A stretch of 64,000 nucleotides of DNA from the NCBI GenBank assembly GCA_947174235.1, contig CAMWID010000003.1, positions 45,344 through 109,343 of the forward strand, given 5' to 3'. The stretch comes from an uncultured Porphyromonadaceae bacterium. Lineage in GTDB: Bacteria; Bacteroidota; Bacteroidia; Bacteroidales; Muribaculaceae. The position numbers were made by a program, and so were the translations under genes. The notes under the pieces were generated by a model that was not told where the DNA came from, did no database searches, and saw only the letters and a program-made list of their open reading frames with translations. Shown here piece by piece: positions 1-9,400 of the stretch; position 1 is the stretch's first letter, and each line of letters begins with the position of its first letter.

Positions 1-2
1 GG

Positions 3-194
3 AACGCGGGAGTGCCTATGGGTTGTTATTTCCTCACCCTCTCCCTCATGTCCGGCATAGGCGCGAACATAGGGATAATGGGGATCATACTCCCGATTTA
101 TACCATCATAGACATGGTGGAGACTGCGGAAAACGTATGGTCAGACTCCTGTGTCTGCGCCATCACAGACCGCAGGCTCTCGGCAAAAGAGTGA
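3..194 (+). CDS. Dicarboxylate/amino acid:cation symporter (DAACS), C-terminal fragment
   Basis: The frame is open from the left edge of the window and stops at 194, so only the last 63 residues are present. They include a hydrophobic segment rich in Gly, Ile and Met followed by DMVETAENVWSDS, which matches the position and pattern of the NVxGDSxG motif in the last membrane helix of GltP/DctA-type Na+- or H+-coupled symporters. The short charged tail (TDRRLSAKE) would lie in the cytoplasm. Known of the family: uptake of glutamate, aspartate or C4-dicarboxylates. Substrate cannot be told from this fragment. The family assignment rests on a short stretch and is moderately secure. Confidence 0.6.
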   Translation, partial: NAGVPMGCYFLTLSLMSGIGANIGIMGIILPIYTIIDMVETAENVWSDSCVCAITDRRLSAKE

Positions 195-222
195 TCTCTT
201 TTTTCAGAAAATACACTGACTG

Positions 223-1269
223 TCAGGGGCGGTCTCCTTTGATATACTCAATCGCCTCCTGAGGGGTGGAAACTATCTTGACCGGAAGTTCTCCACCCCT
301 CATAAATCCTTCCCGGCATATTTTCCCGAACATATCAACCAACGGATCGAAAAAACCGTCGATGTTTACAAGCACTACTTTGCCGGAGAAAAGTTTCAAC
401 TGTCTCCACGCCATTATCTCACACAGCTCGTCAAGAGTTCCGATCCCCCCCGGCAGGGCTACCGCCGCCACCGAAAGATCTGCCATCGTCTGCTTGCGGA
501 CGTGCATGGAAGGGGTGTCGAGACACGTGGTCAGTCCGGTGTGCGCCCATCCGCGTTCTATCATGAAGTGAGGCAAAACACCGGAGACCTTACCTCCCGC
601 CTCAAGCGCCCCGTCGATTGTGGACGCCATCAGCCCGCGATAGCCTCCACCCGTCACAAGCGTATATCCGGCTTCCGCTATAAGCCTTCCGGTCTCGCGG
701 GCGGCTTCAAGATATTTTTCAGGCACCTCCGATGATGACGCGCAATATACCACCACACCGTTCCTTTCGGAGTCTTTTCCCATTCCGGAAGACAACGACG
801 CGCCGAATATCTCCATCGCTTTCCCGAGCCATAAAGCGTCGGTATCGTCAAAAGTCGCAAGGCTTTCACTGTCAATATCCAACACCCCCGCCACGGCGCC
901 GTCCTGAAAAAACGGCACCACTATTTCTGACCGTGAAGACGAACTGCATGCTATGTGACCGGGGAAAGCGTCCACATCAGGCACCACAAGCGTGCGGGAC
1001 TCCGCCCACGCCGTTCCGCACACCCCCTTGCCGTAGGCTATACGGGTACATGCCAGCGGGCCCTGGAACGGTCCCAGCACCAGTCTGTCACCGTCAACAC
1101 TATAAAATCCGACCCAAAGAAACCTGAAAGTCTCCATCAGAGCCGCAGAGATGTTTGCCATTACAGCTACCTTATCTCGCTCATATTTCACGATCCCCTC
1201 GATCTGAGGGATGAGAGCCTTGTATTTTTCTTCCTTGCTTCCTTGAGCCACAATCAATTCTTCTGCCAT
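223..1269 (-). CDS. Fusion: free methionine-(R)-sulfoxide reductase (GAF) + LOG-family phosphoribohydrolase
   Basis: A 348-residue protein made of two enzymes. Residues about 1-160 are a GAF domain with all three cysteines of free Met-R-sulfoxide reductase (C74 in PLACTRI, C84 in GKGVCGTA, C108 in PGHIACSS) and the GPFQG and VLDIDS motifs. Residues about 165-348 are a TIGR00730/LOG Rossmann protein with the signature PGGIGTLDE (273-281), TGGGYRGLM and R258. In known families the first domain reduces free methionine sulfoxide and the second removes ribose 5-phosphate from nucleotides such as cytokinin precursors or AMP. Both halves look intact. The ATG at 1269 is chosen; a TTG twelve codons upstream is the only longer start. 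The two activities are usually separate proteins, so the fusion is unusual. Confidence 0.88.
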   Translation of the reverse strand: MAEELIVAQGSKEEKYKALIPQIEGIVKYERDKVAVMANISAALMETFRFLWVGFYSVDGDRLVLGPFQGPLACTRIAYGKGVCGTAWAESRTLVVPDVDAFPGHIACSSSSRSEIVVPFFQDGAVAGVLDIDSESLATFDDTDALWLGKAMEIFGASLSSGMGKDSERNGVVVYCASSSEVPEKYLEAARETGRLIAEAGYTLVTGGGYRGLMASTIDGALEAGGKVSGVLPHFMIERGWAHTGLTTCLDTPSMHVRKQTMADLSVAAVALPGGIGTLDELCEIMAWRQLKLFSGKVVLVNIDGFFDPLVDMFGKICREGFMRGGELPVKIVSTPQEAIEYIKGDRP

Positions 1270-1315
1270 ATACGTTTTAAGGTTTCTGATTACCTCCCGC
1301 AGCAAAAGCTACGGA

Positions 1316-1357
1316 ATAAAAAACAGAGGAGCTGAAGACCGATACCTTCAACTCCTC
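1316..1357 (-). terminator. Intrinsic terminator of tRNA-Gln
   Basis: Read on the minus strand, a 12-bp stem (arms 1346-1357 and 1326-1337, one G-T wobble) with an 8-nt loop is followed by a run of T. It lies directly downstream of tRNA-Gln and upstream of the reductase/LOG start, so it separates the two. Confidence 0.8.
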
Positions 1358-1365
1358 GAATTACG

Positions 1366-1436
1366 TTGTCTTACCAGGATTCGAACCTGGACAGGCAGAA
1401 CCAAAAACTGCAGTGCTACCATTACACCATAAGACA
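1366..1436 (-). tRNA. tRNA-Gln (anticodon TTG)
   Basis: Seven-base acceptor stem (TGTCTTA/TAAGACA), D-arm with AATGGTAGCA, T-arm GGTTCGAATCC and anticodon TTG preceded by T33. Base A is the discriminator and CCA is not encoded. The innermost pair of the anticodon stem (31-39) is a T-T mismatch; the other four pairs are normal. It has its own promoter and terminator and is a single-gene unit. Confidence 0.93.
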
Positions 1437-1479
1437 ATCCAAAAACTCCAGACCGCGCGTGGCAGTCTCAAAGTCAGTG

Positions 1480-1510
1480 CAAAGTTAAACAATCTTGTCC
1501 GTTTTTACAA
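1480..1510 (-). promoter_or_regulatory. Bacteroidetes-type promoter of tRNA-Gln
   Basis: On the minus strand TTG, 20 nt, then TAACTTTG (1487-1480). This fits the Bacteroidetes -33/-7 consensus. Transcription would begin near 1475, about 40 nt before the tRNA. Confidence 0.75.
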
Positions 1511-1903
1511 TACCCCCGCTGTTTTTTAAGTCTCCTGAAATAATTAAAAAACACATAATTCAGATGTCATTTTCAGGAATTTTTTCATTCCTGCAATGAA
1601 CTCCACAGACATAACCAACTGAATTAAAGCACAAATCATATCAGACAACCATTCTCTTGAGGATTCTCATGAAAGAGCAAAAAAATTTTATAAAATTTTC
1701 ATGAAGACAGCAGTATGAATAACATTTCCCGCTATCAGACGTTATATTTTTACGGGCCGGCAGATTCCGGCGGCTGTCACTGTATCCTGACTGATACCTA
1801 ACAAGGGTCATTTCCGGCTACAGTTATCATAAACCCGAAATTAAGATTATAAATCAAATCCGGAACGGCAATCCCTTTCCGGCTTATTAAAACAAAGAAA
1901 AGA
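1511..1903. other. AT-rich intergenic region upstream of the FKBP cluster
   Basis: About 390 bases with no convincing reading frame. It must hold the promoter for the FKBP genes, but I see no clear two-box promoter. The short purine tract AAAGAAAAGA just before the ATG at 1904 is the only candidate ribosome-binding feature. Confidence 0.5.
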
Positions 1904-2494
1904 ATGGATAAATTAAGTTATGCCTGGGGCATGGCGCTCGGCCAGCAGCTCCGCGCCATGGGTGTCAGCAATATTGACTCTGCTGATTTTGACGAAGGCG
2001 TCCACGCCGCTTTTGATGGGAAAGAAACCAAAATCACACCTGAAGAGGCAAATAAACTGATCCAGGAATTCCTACAGGAGCTTACAGAGAAGAAAGCTTC
2101 CGAAATCAAATCTATCGGCGAGAAATTCCTTGAGGAAAACAAGAAAAACGACAATGTGAAAGTGACCGCATCTGGTCTGCAGTATGTTGTCGATAAGGAA
2201 GGAACCGGCGAACAACCCTCCGCCACCGACGAAGTGACGGTTCACTACACCGGCAAGCTCCTTGACGGAACCGTATTCGACAGCTCCGTGAGCCGCGGCG
2301 AACCGGCGACATTCCCGCTCAACCGCGTGATCCCGGGATGGACCGAGGGCGTGCAGCTCATGAAAGAGGGTGCGAAATACACTTTCTTCATCCCCTCTGA
2401 CCTTGCGTACGGTCCTCAGGGCGTGCCCAATGCCATTCCTCCCCACTCGACTCTGATTTTTGATGTCGAGCTTATCAAAGTCATCAAAAAATAA
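1904..2494 (+). CDS. FKBP-type peptidyl-prolyl cis-trans isomerase, FklB-like
   Basis: A 196-residue protein that catalyses cis-trans isomerisation of peptidyl-prolyl bonds. It begins directly with the FKBP_N dimerisation helix pattern (LSYAWGMALGQQL) and has no signal peptide, so it is probably cytoplasmic, as FklB is. Residues about 90-196 form a full FKBP domain with [30 protein letters not shown] and the C-terminal FDVEL strand; the aromatic and Asp residues lining the active site are present. It is the first of four genes read in the same direction to 4147 and is 12 nt from the next, so co-transcription is likely. Confidence 0.93.
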   Translation: MDKLSYAWGMALGQQLRAMGVSNIDSADFDEGVHAAFDGKETKITPEEANKLIQEFLQELTEKKASEIKSIGEKFLEENKKNDNVKVTASGLQYVVDKEGTGEQPSATDEVTVHYTGKLLDGTVFDSSVSRGEPATFPLNRVIPGWTEGVQLMKEGAKYTFFIPSDLAYGPQGVPNAIPPHSTLIFDVELIKVIKK

Positions 2495-2506
2495 TATTCC
2501 GTCATT

Positions 2507-3067
2507 ATGAAAAAATCTTTAATCCCCGCCGCTATAGCGGCAGTGGCAATAATATCCGCCGGAAGTCTCGTGTCGTGCAACGGCAACAAGTCTGAAAAAG
2601 AAGACTCCACAAAGGCAATCGAAGAAATGGTGACAGCCGTAGAAGACGCCACCGCTAAGGCAGACACCGCCAAATATGGCGCAGCTTTCTTCAACAATCC
2701 TGAAAAGAAAGCCGACTCACCTTCCGACTCCACTTATATGACGACCCCCTCCGGTCTCAAGTATGTGGTAGTGAAAGAAGGAACCGGCAAGAGCCCTTCC
2801 GCCACTGACGCCGTGACAGTGCATTACACCGGCATGCTTACTGACGGAACAGTATTCGACAGCTCTATAAACCGCGGAGAACCTGCCACTTTCCCGCTCA
2901 ACCGCGTGATTCCAGGATGGACAGAAGGTCTGCAGCTTATGAAAGAGGGCGGCACCACCATCTTCTATATCCCTTCCAATCTCGCATACGGCGAGCAGGG
3001 CGCTCCCGGAGCCATCCCTCCTAATTCCGATCTTATATTTGAAGTTCAGCTCATTGGCGTGAACTGA
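2507..3067 (+). CDS. FKBP-type peptidyl-prolyl isomerase, lipoprotein
   Basis: A 186-residue isomerase with a type II signal peptide ending in LVSC (lipid-anchored Cys near residue 24), then a charged linker rich in Lys, Asp and Ala, and a complete FKBP domain from about residue 80 ([29 protein letters not shown]). It probably assists folding at the periplasmic face of a membrane. The FKBP domain is closely similar to that of the upstream gene, which suggests a local duplication with one copy exported. Unlike that gene it lacks an evident FKBP_N dimerisation domain. Its stop overlaps the next start by one base (TGATG), pointing to coupled translation. Confidence 0.93.
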   Translation: MKKSLIPAAIAAVAIISAGSLVSCNGNKSEKEDSTKAIEEMVTAVEDATAKADTAKYGAAFFNNPEKKADSPSDSTYMTTPSGLKYVVVKEGTGKSPSATDAVTVHYTGMLTDGTVFDSSINRGEPATFPLNRVIPGWTEGLQLMKEGGTTIFYIPSNLAYGEQGAPGAIPPNSDLIFEVQLIGVN

Positions 3068-3288
3068 TGACATACGGCATGAGACATATCATCTCCAATA
3101 AACCGCGTACCGCCATATTTCTGGCGGTCGCGGTTTTGTCTGTTTCCCTATGCGCTTGCAAAGGAAGACGGGCATCCGACATGGTGCCTGACGGAGACAC
3201 TGTCGAAGTAGTGATCGAACCCGCCTCCGTCCAAGGCTCTGACGCTGACACTATAAATTCAAATTACTCTATCAACAATGAAATTTAA
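3067..3288 (+). CDS. Small lipoprotein of unknown function
   Basis: A 73-residue reading frame whose ATG overlaps the stop of the preceding FKBP gene and whose end overlaps the next gene by 11 nt. It has a basic N-terminus, a hydrophobic core and LCAC as lipobox, followed by about 40 hydrophilic, mostly acidic residues with no recognisable domain. I do not recognise the family. The signal peptide and the overlapping arrangement at both ends argue that it is real and translated with its neighbours, perhaps as an envelope partner of the FKBP lipoproteins (inference). Confidence 0.6.
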   Translation: MTYGMRHIISNKPRTAIFLAVAVLSVSLCACKGRRASDMVPDGDTVEVVIEPASVQGSDADTINSNYSINNEI

Positions 3289-4147
3289 ATCTTACTTAGC
3301 CATGGCGGCGTGCGGCATTATCTTCGCAGCCTGCTCAAATCCTGAGGCAAAGCCTCTTTCTGAAATATCTGACGCCACAAAAGCCGACTCCCTCATATAT
3401 TATTTCGCACAGATGAGAGGCGCTGAATATGACCGGGAGGCTCAGCGCGACACTACGCTTGCCACGGATGAAGCAAAAAAGGCATACGTCATGGGCGTGC
3501 AGGCAGGTCTAAATGCCGCAAAAGCCGACAATGAAGCCTACAACCGCGGTCTTTTCCTCGGAATGCAGATGGCAATGAATTTCCAGCAGTTCAGCAAAGA
3601 TTACGGCATCACCCTCAACAAGAAGGTTTTTATTGAAAGCCTTGCCGAAGCTTTGTCGACCGATTCCCTCGCGAATCCTTCAGAGATGCAACGGGAGTTC
3701 TACCGCATAATGGGTGAATTCAACTCCAGCAAAGAGGAACGCGACAACCTGGCTGCCACCGAAAGCCTTGAGAAAGCAGCTTCCGGAATGAACCTGAAAA
3801 AGATAGCCGACAACCTCTGGGGCGAGATCACCCAAAAGACTGAAGGGGAAGCCATCAAGGACGGCGACAATGTCGAGACATCGATCGTGCTGACAAACGC
3901 TGACGGAAAATCTATTGAGGCGCCTATGCCGTCAAAGATCAAAGTCGGTGCCCGCAATATCCCCGCACCTATAGGCGATGCCCTGAAAGCCCTTAAAAAC
4001 GGAGAGACAGGCAAATTCGCCACAAGTGCCAAAGCCCTCTTCGGTCAACGCGCGTCGCAGATGGGACTTGAACCCTCAGATGTGGTGGTGATGACAGTGA
4101 AAGCCACTATCGCCCCCGCTGACGATACCGCGAAAGATAAGAAATGA
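3278..4147 (+). CDS. FKBP_N-domain lipoprotein with a degenerate FKBP domain
   Basis: A 289-residue lipoprotein with lipobox FAAC near residue 19. Residues about 30-160 resemble the helical FKBP_N/Mip dimerisation domain (repeated patterns such as AYVMGVQAGLNAA and GLFLGMQMAMNF). Residues about 180-280 follow the strand order of an FKBP domain, including IPAPIGDALKALKNGE in the place of [12 protein letters not shown], but the Trp, the VFDSS motif and the LAYG loop are lost. It is therefore probably a chaperone or scaffold without isomerase activity (inference). It is last in the four-gene cluster and is followed by a strong terminator. Confidence 0.75.
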   Translation: MKFKSYLAMAACGIIFAACSNPEAKPLSEISDATKADSLIYYFAQMRGAEYDREAQRDTTLATDEAKKAYVMGVQAGLNAAKADNEAYNRGLFLGMQMAMNFQQFSKDYGITLNKKVFIESLAEALSTDSLANPSEMQREFYRIMGEFNSSKEERDNLAATESLEKAASGMNLKKIADNLWGEITQKTEGEAIKDGDNVETSIVLTNADGKSIEAPMPSKIKVGARNIPAPIGDALKALKNGETGKFATSAKALFGQRASQMGLEPSDVVVMTVKATIAPADDTAKDKK

Positions 4148-4178
4148 CTTGATTACCCCGGTAAATCAGTTTCATAAA

Positions 4179-4230
4179 TCAGGGTGCGGACAAAGATTTT
4201 CAAAAGTCTTTGTCCGCACCCTGAAATTTT
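4179..4230. terminator. Bidirectional terminator after the FKBP cluster
   Basis: Perfect 18-bp arms (4179-4196 and 4207-4224) around a 10-nt loop, followed by AATTTT. It sits between the converging FKBP cluster and the TonB-C-domain gene and could serve both. Confidence 0.85.
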
Positions 4231-4317
4231 AGCAGACGCGCCCTTAACTGTCAACCGGCGTCAAAATACGACATCTACAGAGATGCCCCGTATCAATCTT
4301 CTATCAGAACTTATTGA

Positions 4318-4686
4318 TCAATCCTCTCCGGAATCAAGAACAAAGGGTACGGCGACCTCTGCTGTAGACTCCACGGGAGAGCCGTCTTTGTCGGCAGGTA
4401 TCCACGCCGGCATTTTCTTCACTATGCGTATTGCCTCCTGTTCAAGATCCGGATCGACCATCCTTACTATCTTTATACTTCCGATCGAACCATCTGTATT
4501 GACAGTGAACTGCACAGTCACCACCCCTTCGACTCCAAGTGCCTTAGACGTCTGCGGATAGACAAGATTTGCTGCTATAAACTTGTCTAACGCTTCTTTT
4601 CCTCCCGGGAAAGATGGTGTGTCGGCGGCGTGTGCGCCTAAAAAAATACCGGTCACCGCCATGAATGCCAAAATCAATTTCTTCAT
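4318..4686 (-). CDS. Secreted TonB C-terminal-domain protein
   Basis: A 122-residue protein made of a cleavable-looking signal peptide (MKKLILAFMAVTG to AHA) and one TonB C-terminal domain (PF03544 type): FPGGKEALDKFIAANLVYP, then GVVTVQFTVNTDGSI and the closing AIRIVKKMPAWIPA. Classical TonB has a membrane anchor and a Pro-rich spacer, and both are absent here, so this is a free periplasmic domain. Bacteroidetes carry many such stand-alone copies. Possible role: binding TonB boxes or peptidoglycan (inference). The ATG at 4686 is preferred over a GTG two codons upstream. It has no co-directional neighbour close by. Confidence 0.85.
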   Translation of the reverse strand: MKKLILAFMAVTGIFLGAHAADTPSFPGGKEALDKFIAANLVYPQTSKALGVEGVVTVQFTVNTDGSIGSIKIVRMVDPDLEQEAIRIVKKMPAWIPADKDGSPVESTAEVAVPFVLDSGED

Positions 4687-4786
4687 ATTCACAAATTTCT
4701 TATATATATTAAGACAATCGCAATGACCTAAAGATTACAGAAGCCTTAATTTTTATCTATATTCTTAGCAAACGGCATTCCGCACA

Positions 4787-5329
4787 CTATCGGACATCCC
4801 TTTCCGTCAATAATCCAAGCATGTTGCGGCAGCCGTCTTCAAGGAGGTCAAGAACCAGCTCAAACCCTTCAGCTCCGTCATAATACGGATCGGGGACACA
4901 ATCGCACTGCAGAAATCCTGATACAAAATCTATCATCCTTACCACCTTACTCTCATCTTCCAGTGTCGGCGCCATTCCCCGCAGACGGTCATAATTGCTG
5001 TGATCCATCGCCACGATAAGATCAAAACGGTCAAAATCCGATGGTCTCACAGGACGGCTACGATGATCAAGGCTATAGCCGCGCTGAAAGGCATGTATCC
5101 TCATACGGCGGTCTGGCAACTCCCCTGCATGTCCGCCATACAACCCGGCGGAATCTATCTCAAACCTTTTGTCCATGCCCGCCTCCTCCACCATCCGGCG
5201 CATCACACCTTCCGCCGCCGGAGAGCGGCAGATGTTGCCGAGGCAAACGAAAAGTATTCTCACCTTATCCCTCATCGCGAGAGCTTCCACAATCTCCGGA
5301 ATCTCACGTCCGTTGTTTCTCTGTTTCAT
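4787..5329 (-). CDS. Low-molecular-weight protein-tyrosine phosphatase
   Basis: A 180-residue cytoplasmic phosphatase. The P-loop VCLGNICRS has the C(X)5R(S/T) signature, and the general-acid loop DPYYDG lies near residue 148. HAGELPDRR matches the conserved H-x-G-x-x-P-D-x-R segment. It removes phosphate from phosphotyrosine or small acyl phosphates; relatives control tyrosine-kinase-driven polysaccharide export. The first 18 residues before MRDKVRIL precede the usual family start, so translation may begin at 5275 instead. It lies apart from the polysaccharide genes at 12-18 kb, so any link is inference. Confidence 0.92.
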   Translation of the reverse strand: MKQRNNGREIPEIVEALAMRDKVRILFVCLGNICRSPAAEGVMRRMVEEAGMDKRFEIDSAGLYGGHAGELPDRRMRIHAFQRGYSLDHRSRPVRPSDFDRFDLIVAMDHSNYDRLRGMAPTLEDESKVVRMIDFVSGFLQCDCVPDPYYDGAEGFELVLDLLEDGCRNMLGLLTERDVR

Positions 5330-5481
5330 TCAATGCGTTTTATTTTAGGGCAATCGCCATATACATCGCTGACGGACAATTGCCGGATACAATAATATCC
5401 GGCGAACTCTATTCCCGGTCTATTATCATTTTTCCGATTACAAATTTAATGAAACGTCTCAATATCTTCGACAAAATTGAC

Positions 5482-5489
5482 TAATTTTG
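5482..5489 (+). promoter_or_regulatory. -7 promoter element (TAATTTTG) for the DUF5715 gene
   Basis: A TAnnTTTG box 56 nt before the ATG at 5545. The -33 position has no TTTG, so this is a partial match. Confidence 0.5.
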
Positions 5490-5544
5490 CATAGTTTTTG
5501 GAATTAATCCCCGAAAATCAAGTCGTTTGGAACTTTTATTACAT

Positions 5545-6249
5545 ATGAAGTTTTTATTTACACCTATTCTGTTATCTCTTATTCTATCTGCGGCACTGGC
5601 TGCATGTGGTGACAGTGAAAACAAATCCTCCTCAGATTCCACACCTCATGCCATGCCTGCCCCTATGGCAAGTAATGACCAAAACAGATCCAAACGGATT
5701 CGTGTCAGAAATATCGGCAGACTCCCGGAACTGTTTAACGACAGCAACCTCGTCCAGCTCCGGGCAGCCCGGCGTCTGGGCATAGACCCGGTGACCTCCC
5801 TCTCTTCCTCCTATTTCACAAAACGTCCTATAATACATATAAGAAGCAACGATTTTTATACCGTGGATTCGCTGTCTCACTCGGTGCCATTTCTTGTGCC
5901 GGAAGCAGCTGCCCTGCTTCATGACATAGGAAGCAACTTCATCGACTCCCTTTCCAACCGGGGAGCCGACGGATACCGGATAAGGGTGACAAGCCTGCTT
6001 CGAACGCCCGAAACTGTAAGAAGTCTCAGAAAGGTCAATATCAACGCCACAGACTCTTCCACTCATCAGTTCGCTACCACTTTTGACATATCATATGTAA
6101 AATTTCATCCTTCGTCACCTTCCAGAGAAATTGAACAGGAGGATTTGAAGAACCTTCTCGCCGAAGTGCTTCTTGACCTGCGTCAAGCCGGCAGATGCTA
6201 TGTGAAATATGAGAAGAAGACCGGATGTTTCCACGTGACTGTACGCTGA
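5545..6249 (+). CDS. DUF5715-family lipoprotein, peptidase-M15-like fold
   Basis: A 234-residue lipoprotein with lipobox LAAC near residue 21. The core (about 110-230) contains RIRVTSLLRTPETVRSLRK, then STHQFATTFDISY and a C-terminal YVKYEKKTGCFHVTV. The S-x-H-x(5)-T-x-D arrangement resembles the Zn-binding region of VanY/MepA-type peptidases, which is how DUF5715 proteins are usually read; a peptidoglycan role is inference. The ATG at 5545 gives a proper signal peptide, and a TTG six codons upstream is less likely. It is a single gene; the AsmA-like gene starts 227 nt downstream. Confidence 0.75.
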   Translation: MKFLFTPILLSLILSAALAACGDSENKSSSDSTPHAMPAPMASNDQNRSKRIRVRNIGRLPELFNDSNLVQLRAARRLGIDPVTSLSSSYFTKRPIIHIRSNDFYTVDSLSHSVPFLVPEAAALLHDIGSNFIDSLSNRGADGYRIRVTSLLRTPETVRSLRKVNINATDSSTHQFATTFDISYVKFHPSSPSREIEQEDLKNLLAEVLLDLRQAGRCYVKYEKKTGCFHVTVR

Positions 6250-6476
6250 CCGAAGTCTCCCCCGCACATCAAGGTGACTCATTCCTCCGTATGCTATCTG
6301 ACCCGATCCTATAAAAAAAGAGAACCCGGGGGCGGGAGACACGTACCCTCTCTAACCATTTCATTCCCGGAAACGTTATAAGTCAGAAGGTTTTCCTTTC
6401 AACGATATTGACAGACTGCTATCAATATCCTGAAGACGAAAATCTTCGCTATATAACACTATAAACCGGGAACCAT

Positions 6477-9400
6477 ATGTCAGAACCATCCGCCACCCCT
6501 GCCCCAGCGGCACCGCACAACTTCAGGAAAATACTCAAGGCTATCGGCTGGACAGCGGCATGCGTCCTCGCGCTTATAGTCATTGCCGCCGTCGGCATCA
6601 CCCTTTATCTCACACCCGCACGCCTTACCGCCATTGTAAACCGCGAGGCGGGGAACTATCTCAAAGCCGACGTGAAGGCATCGAATGTGGATTTCTCATT
6701 ATGGTCCACATTTCCTTATCTGCATATATCAGCGGATTCAATACGCATTGATTCCCGCACTCTTAACGGCATTCCTAAAGAAATCAGGAAATCACTTCCA
6801 CATAATTGCGACTTCCTCGTCTCCACCGGCAAGATAGGGGGTGCCGTCAACATCCTGAAGGCAATAACCGGAGAGATCATATTGAAACATGTCGTGGTCT
6901 CGTCTCCGACATTGAATCTCGTGGCATATGACGATAAACTGAACAATTATGATATCTTTCGTAAAAAACCGGACGTAAAAAAGATACCCCACATATCAAT
7001 CGACACCATAAGCATCCCGGCGCCGGTCAGACTGTCCTATTTCGATGCATCAGCCCGGACATCAGCCCGAGTCAAGGTGGATGCCATGTCGCTTGCAAAC
7101 CATGGGACGGAAGATACTTACCGACTTCTCATATCCGGCACTGCCGACGGCACCATCAAAGATTTCCATATGTCTGAAGAGATTCCGGTGACCGCAGACG
7201 GGATCATCAAACTGAAATTCAATCCTCTTTCCGCGACATTCTCTAAGTTTGCCGTGAATCTCGCCGGGATAAAGAGTGTGACAGATGCCGAGATCTCTGC
7301 CGGAGAAAAAACAGCCGTAAATTTATTCTCCTCGGCAATCAGGATTTCCGACGCGATCGCTACCGTCAAATCGTTCGCCGGTATCCTGCCATGGCGATCT
7401 GTAGACCTCAAAAATATAAAGGGGAACATACCTTTGGACTTACGGATAAAGCTTTCCTCTCCCTATATTATATCCTCGGGCAACGGCAAGAATACAGGAC
7501 AACCATCCCTTCCCGCGTTCTATTCCGAAATGAATATCCCGGAAGGATGGATGGAATGGAGCGCGGCAGGCAAAAAGCCTCTCGAGCTGCGTGACCTTAG
7601 CCTGTCGGCATCAGTCAACATTGATCCGGGTTCGGACGAATCCAACATGATAGACATCAAAAAATGTTCTCTGACCGCCGACGGCGCCGAGCTGTCGGCG
7701 CAATGCAAAGCCACAGAAATTCTTTCCGAAAATCCGATGGTTTCAGCCGACCTGAAATACAAGGCGGACCTTACGAAACTATACGCGATATTTTTTCCAA
7801 AGAATCCCTTGAGAATAGAGGGCGACATAAACGGCAATTCCGAAATTTCTTGCAGAATGGCATCCGGGTCGCTGACAAAAGCAAATGATGTCGATATAAA
7901 AAGCGTTTTCAAGTCGGGATGTATCAGCATAACTGACCGTGTAAAAAAATTTACTGCCAGTCTGTCGGGACTTCACGTCATCCTTGACGCCGCCTTCCCC
8001 TCGCTGTCAAGAGATTCCTTGACTGATGGAAAAATAAGTCTTATAACTTCGGCAGGGAAAGGTATTTTCAACAGCATGTCTGACTCGACAACCGTTTCTT
8101 TGGAAAATTCCGGGATTAAAATCGTGATCGGGGCGGCAGGAAGTGTATCCAAGCCAGTCGCCGCCGGCAAAGCATCATTCAACGCGGAAAGGATGATTGC
8201 CGTCTCTCCGGGGATGCGGTCAGAGACTTCCGACATAGACGTTGACATCGACGCTTCACTGAGACATTCTCCCTGGTCATATTCCGGAAGGGTTCCATCC
8301 TATGCTTCCGACGAAGATTCAATAATTTGCCGCCGCGCGAAACACACTCCGCTATACCTGATGGCGGAAGTGCCATCCATGCTGCAGACAGCTATGACTC
8401 TATCCGACATAAAAGCCAAAGTATCAGCCAAGAAAGGATCTCTCTTCTCGGAAGCGTTCCCCGCAGAAAATTCGTTCTCCTCCCTGAGCATGGCAACCGA
8501 TCTCGACACATTGACTCTCAACAATATCCACATCACCACAGGCTCATCAGCAGCCGATATATCCGGCAGAGTGAAAGGATTGCGCGGATTCCTGTCTTCG
8601 TCATCCCCCTCACTGCTCGAAATAGATTTGGACGCGTTTTTTTCTGATGTCAATATCAATGAACTTGCAGCCGCCTACTACGAAGGCGTGGCGGCAACGA
8701 CCGGACAACCTGTAAAATTCAACGGGGTGGACTCCGGACCTTATACTGCCGGGGATTCACTATGCATAGCCATCCCAAGAAATATATCCGCCGACATCAG
8801 ACTTCGTTCCCTCTCAGCCGAGTATCGGGGATGGAAGTTCCGTCCTCTATCTACGGAAATAACATTGCGTGACGGCATAGCTGAAATCGGAGATCTCAAT
8901 ATCGGTTCGGATTTCTGTTCCGCATCCATAGACTGGATATATTCCACAGAAAACCTTGACAGTATTTTCATGTCGGTATCGGTGGATCTTAATGATTTTG
9001 ATTTCGATAATTTTTTCACGACATTCCCCACCCTCCCTGCAGCCCATCCGGAACTCGGAAATCTTTCCGGGAATCTCTGCGCAAAAGCGGAAGGGAAATT
9101 CCTCATGTTTCCCGACATGTTTCTCAACACCCCCTCTCTTGAAGGGGAAATCACCATGGCATTTGACAGTATCCGGTATGCAAGAGACTCAAAGACAGCC
9201 CGCATCACCCATCTTATGTTCCTTAAAGGGGACGGTCCCCTTGATGTGAAGGATTTCAAGATTCACGGATTCTTCCATGACAATCTACTTCAGGTGGATC
9301 CATTCACTATGAAATGCGGCGGATATGAAGTGATGGCGGCGGGGGTAAACAACCTTCAAGGCGACATGTATTATCACCTCGGACTTATGCGTTCTCCGTT

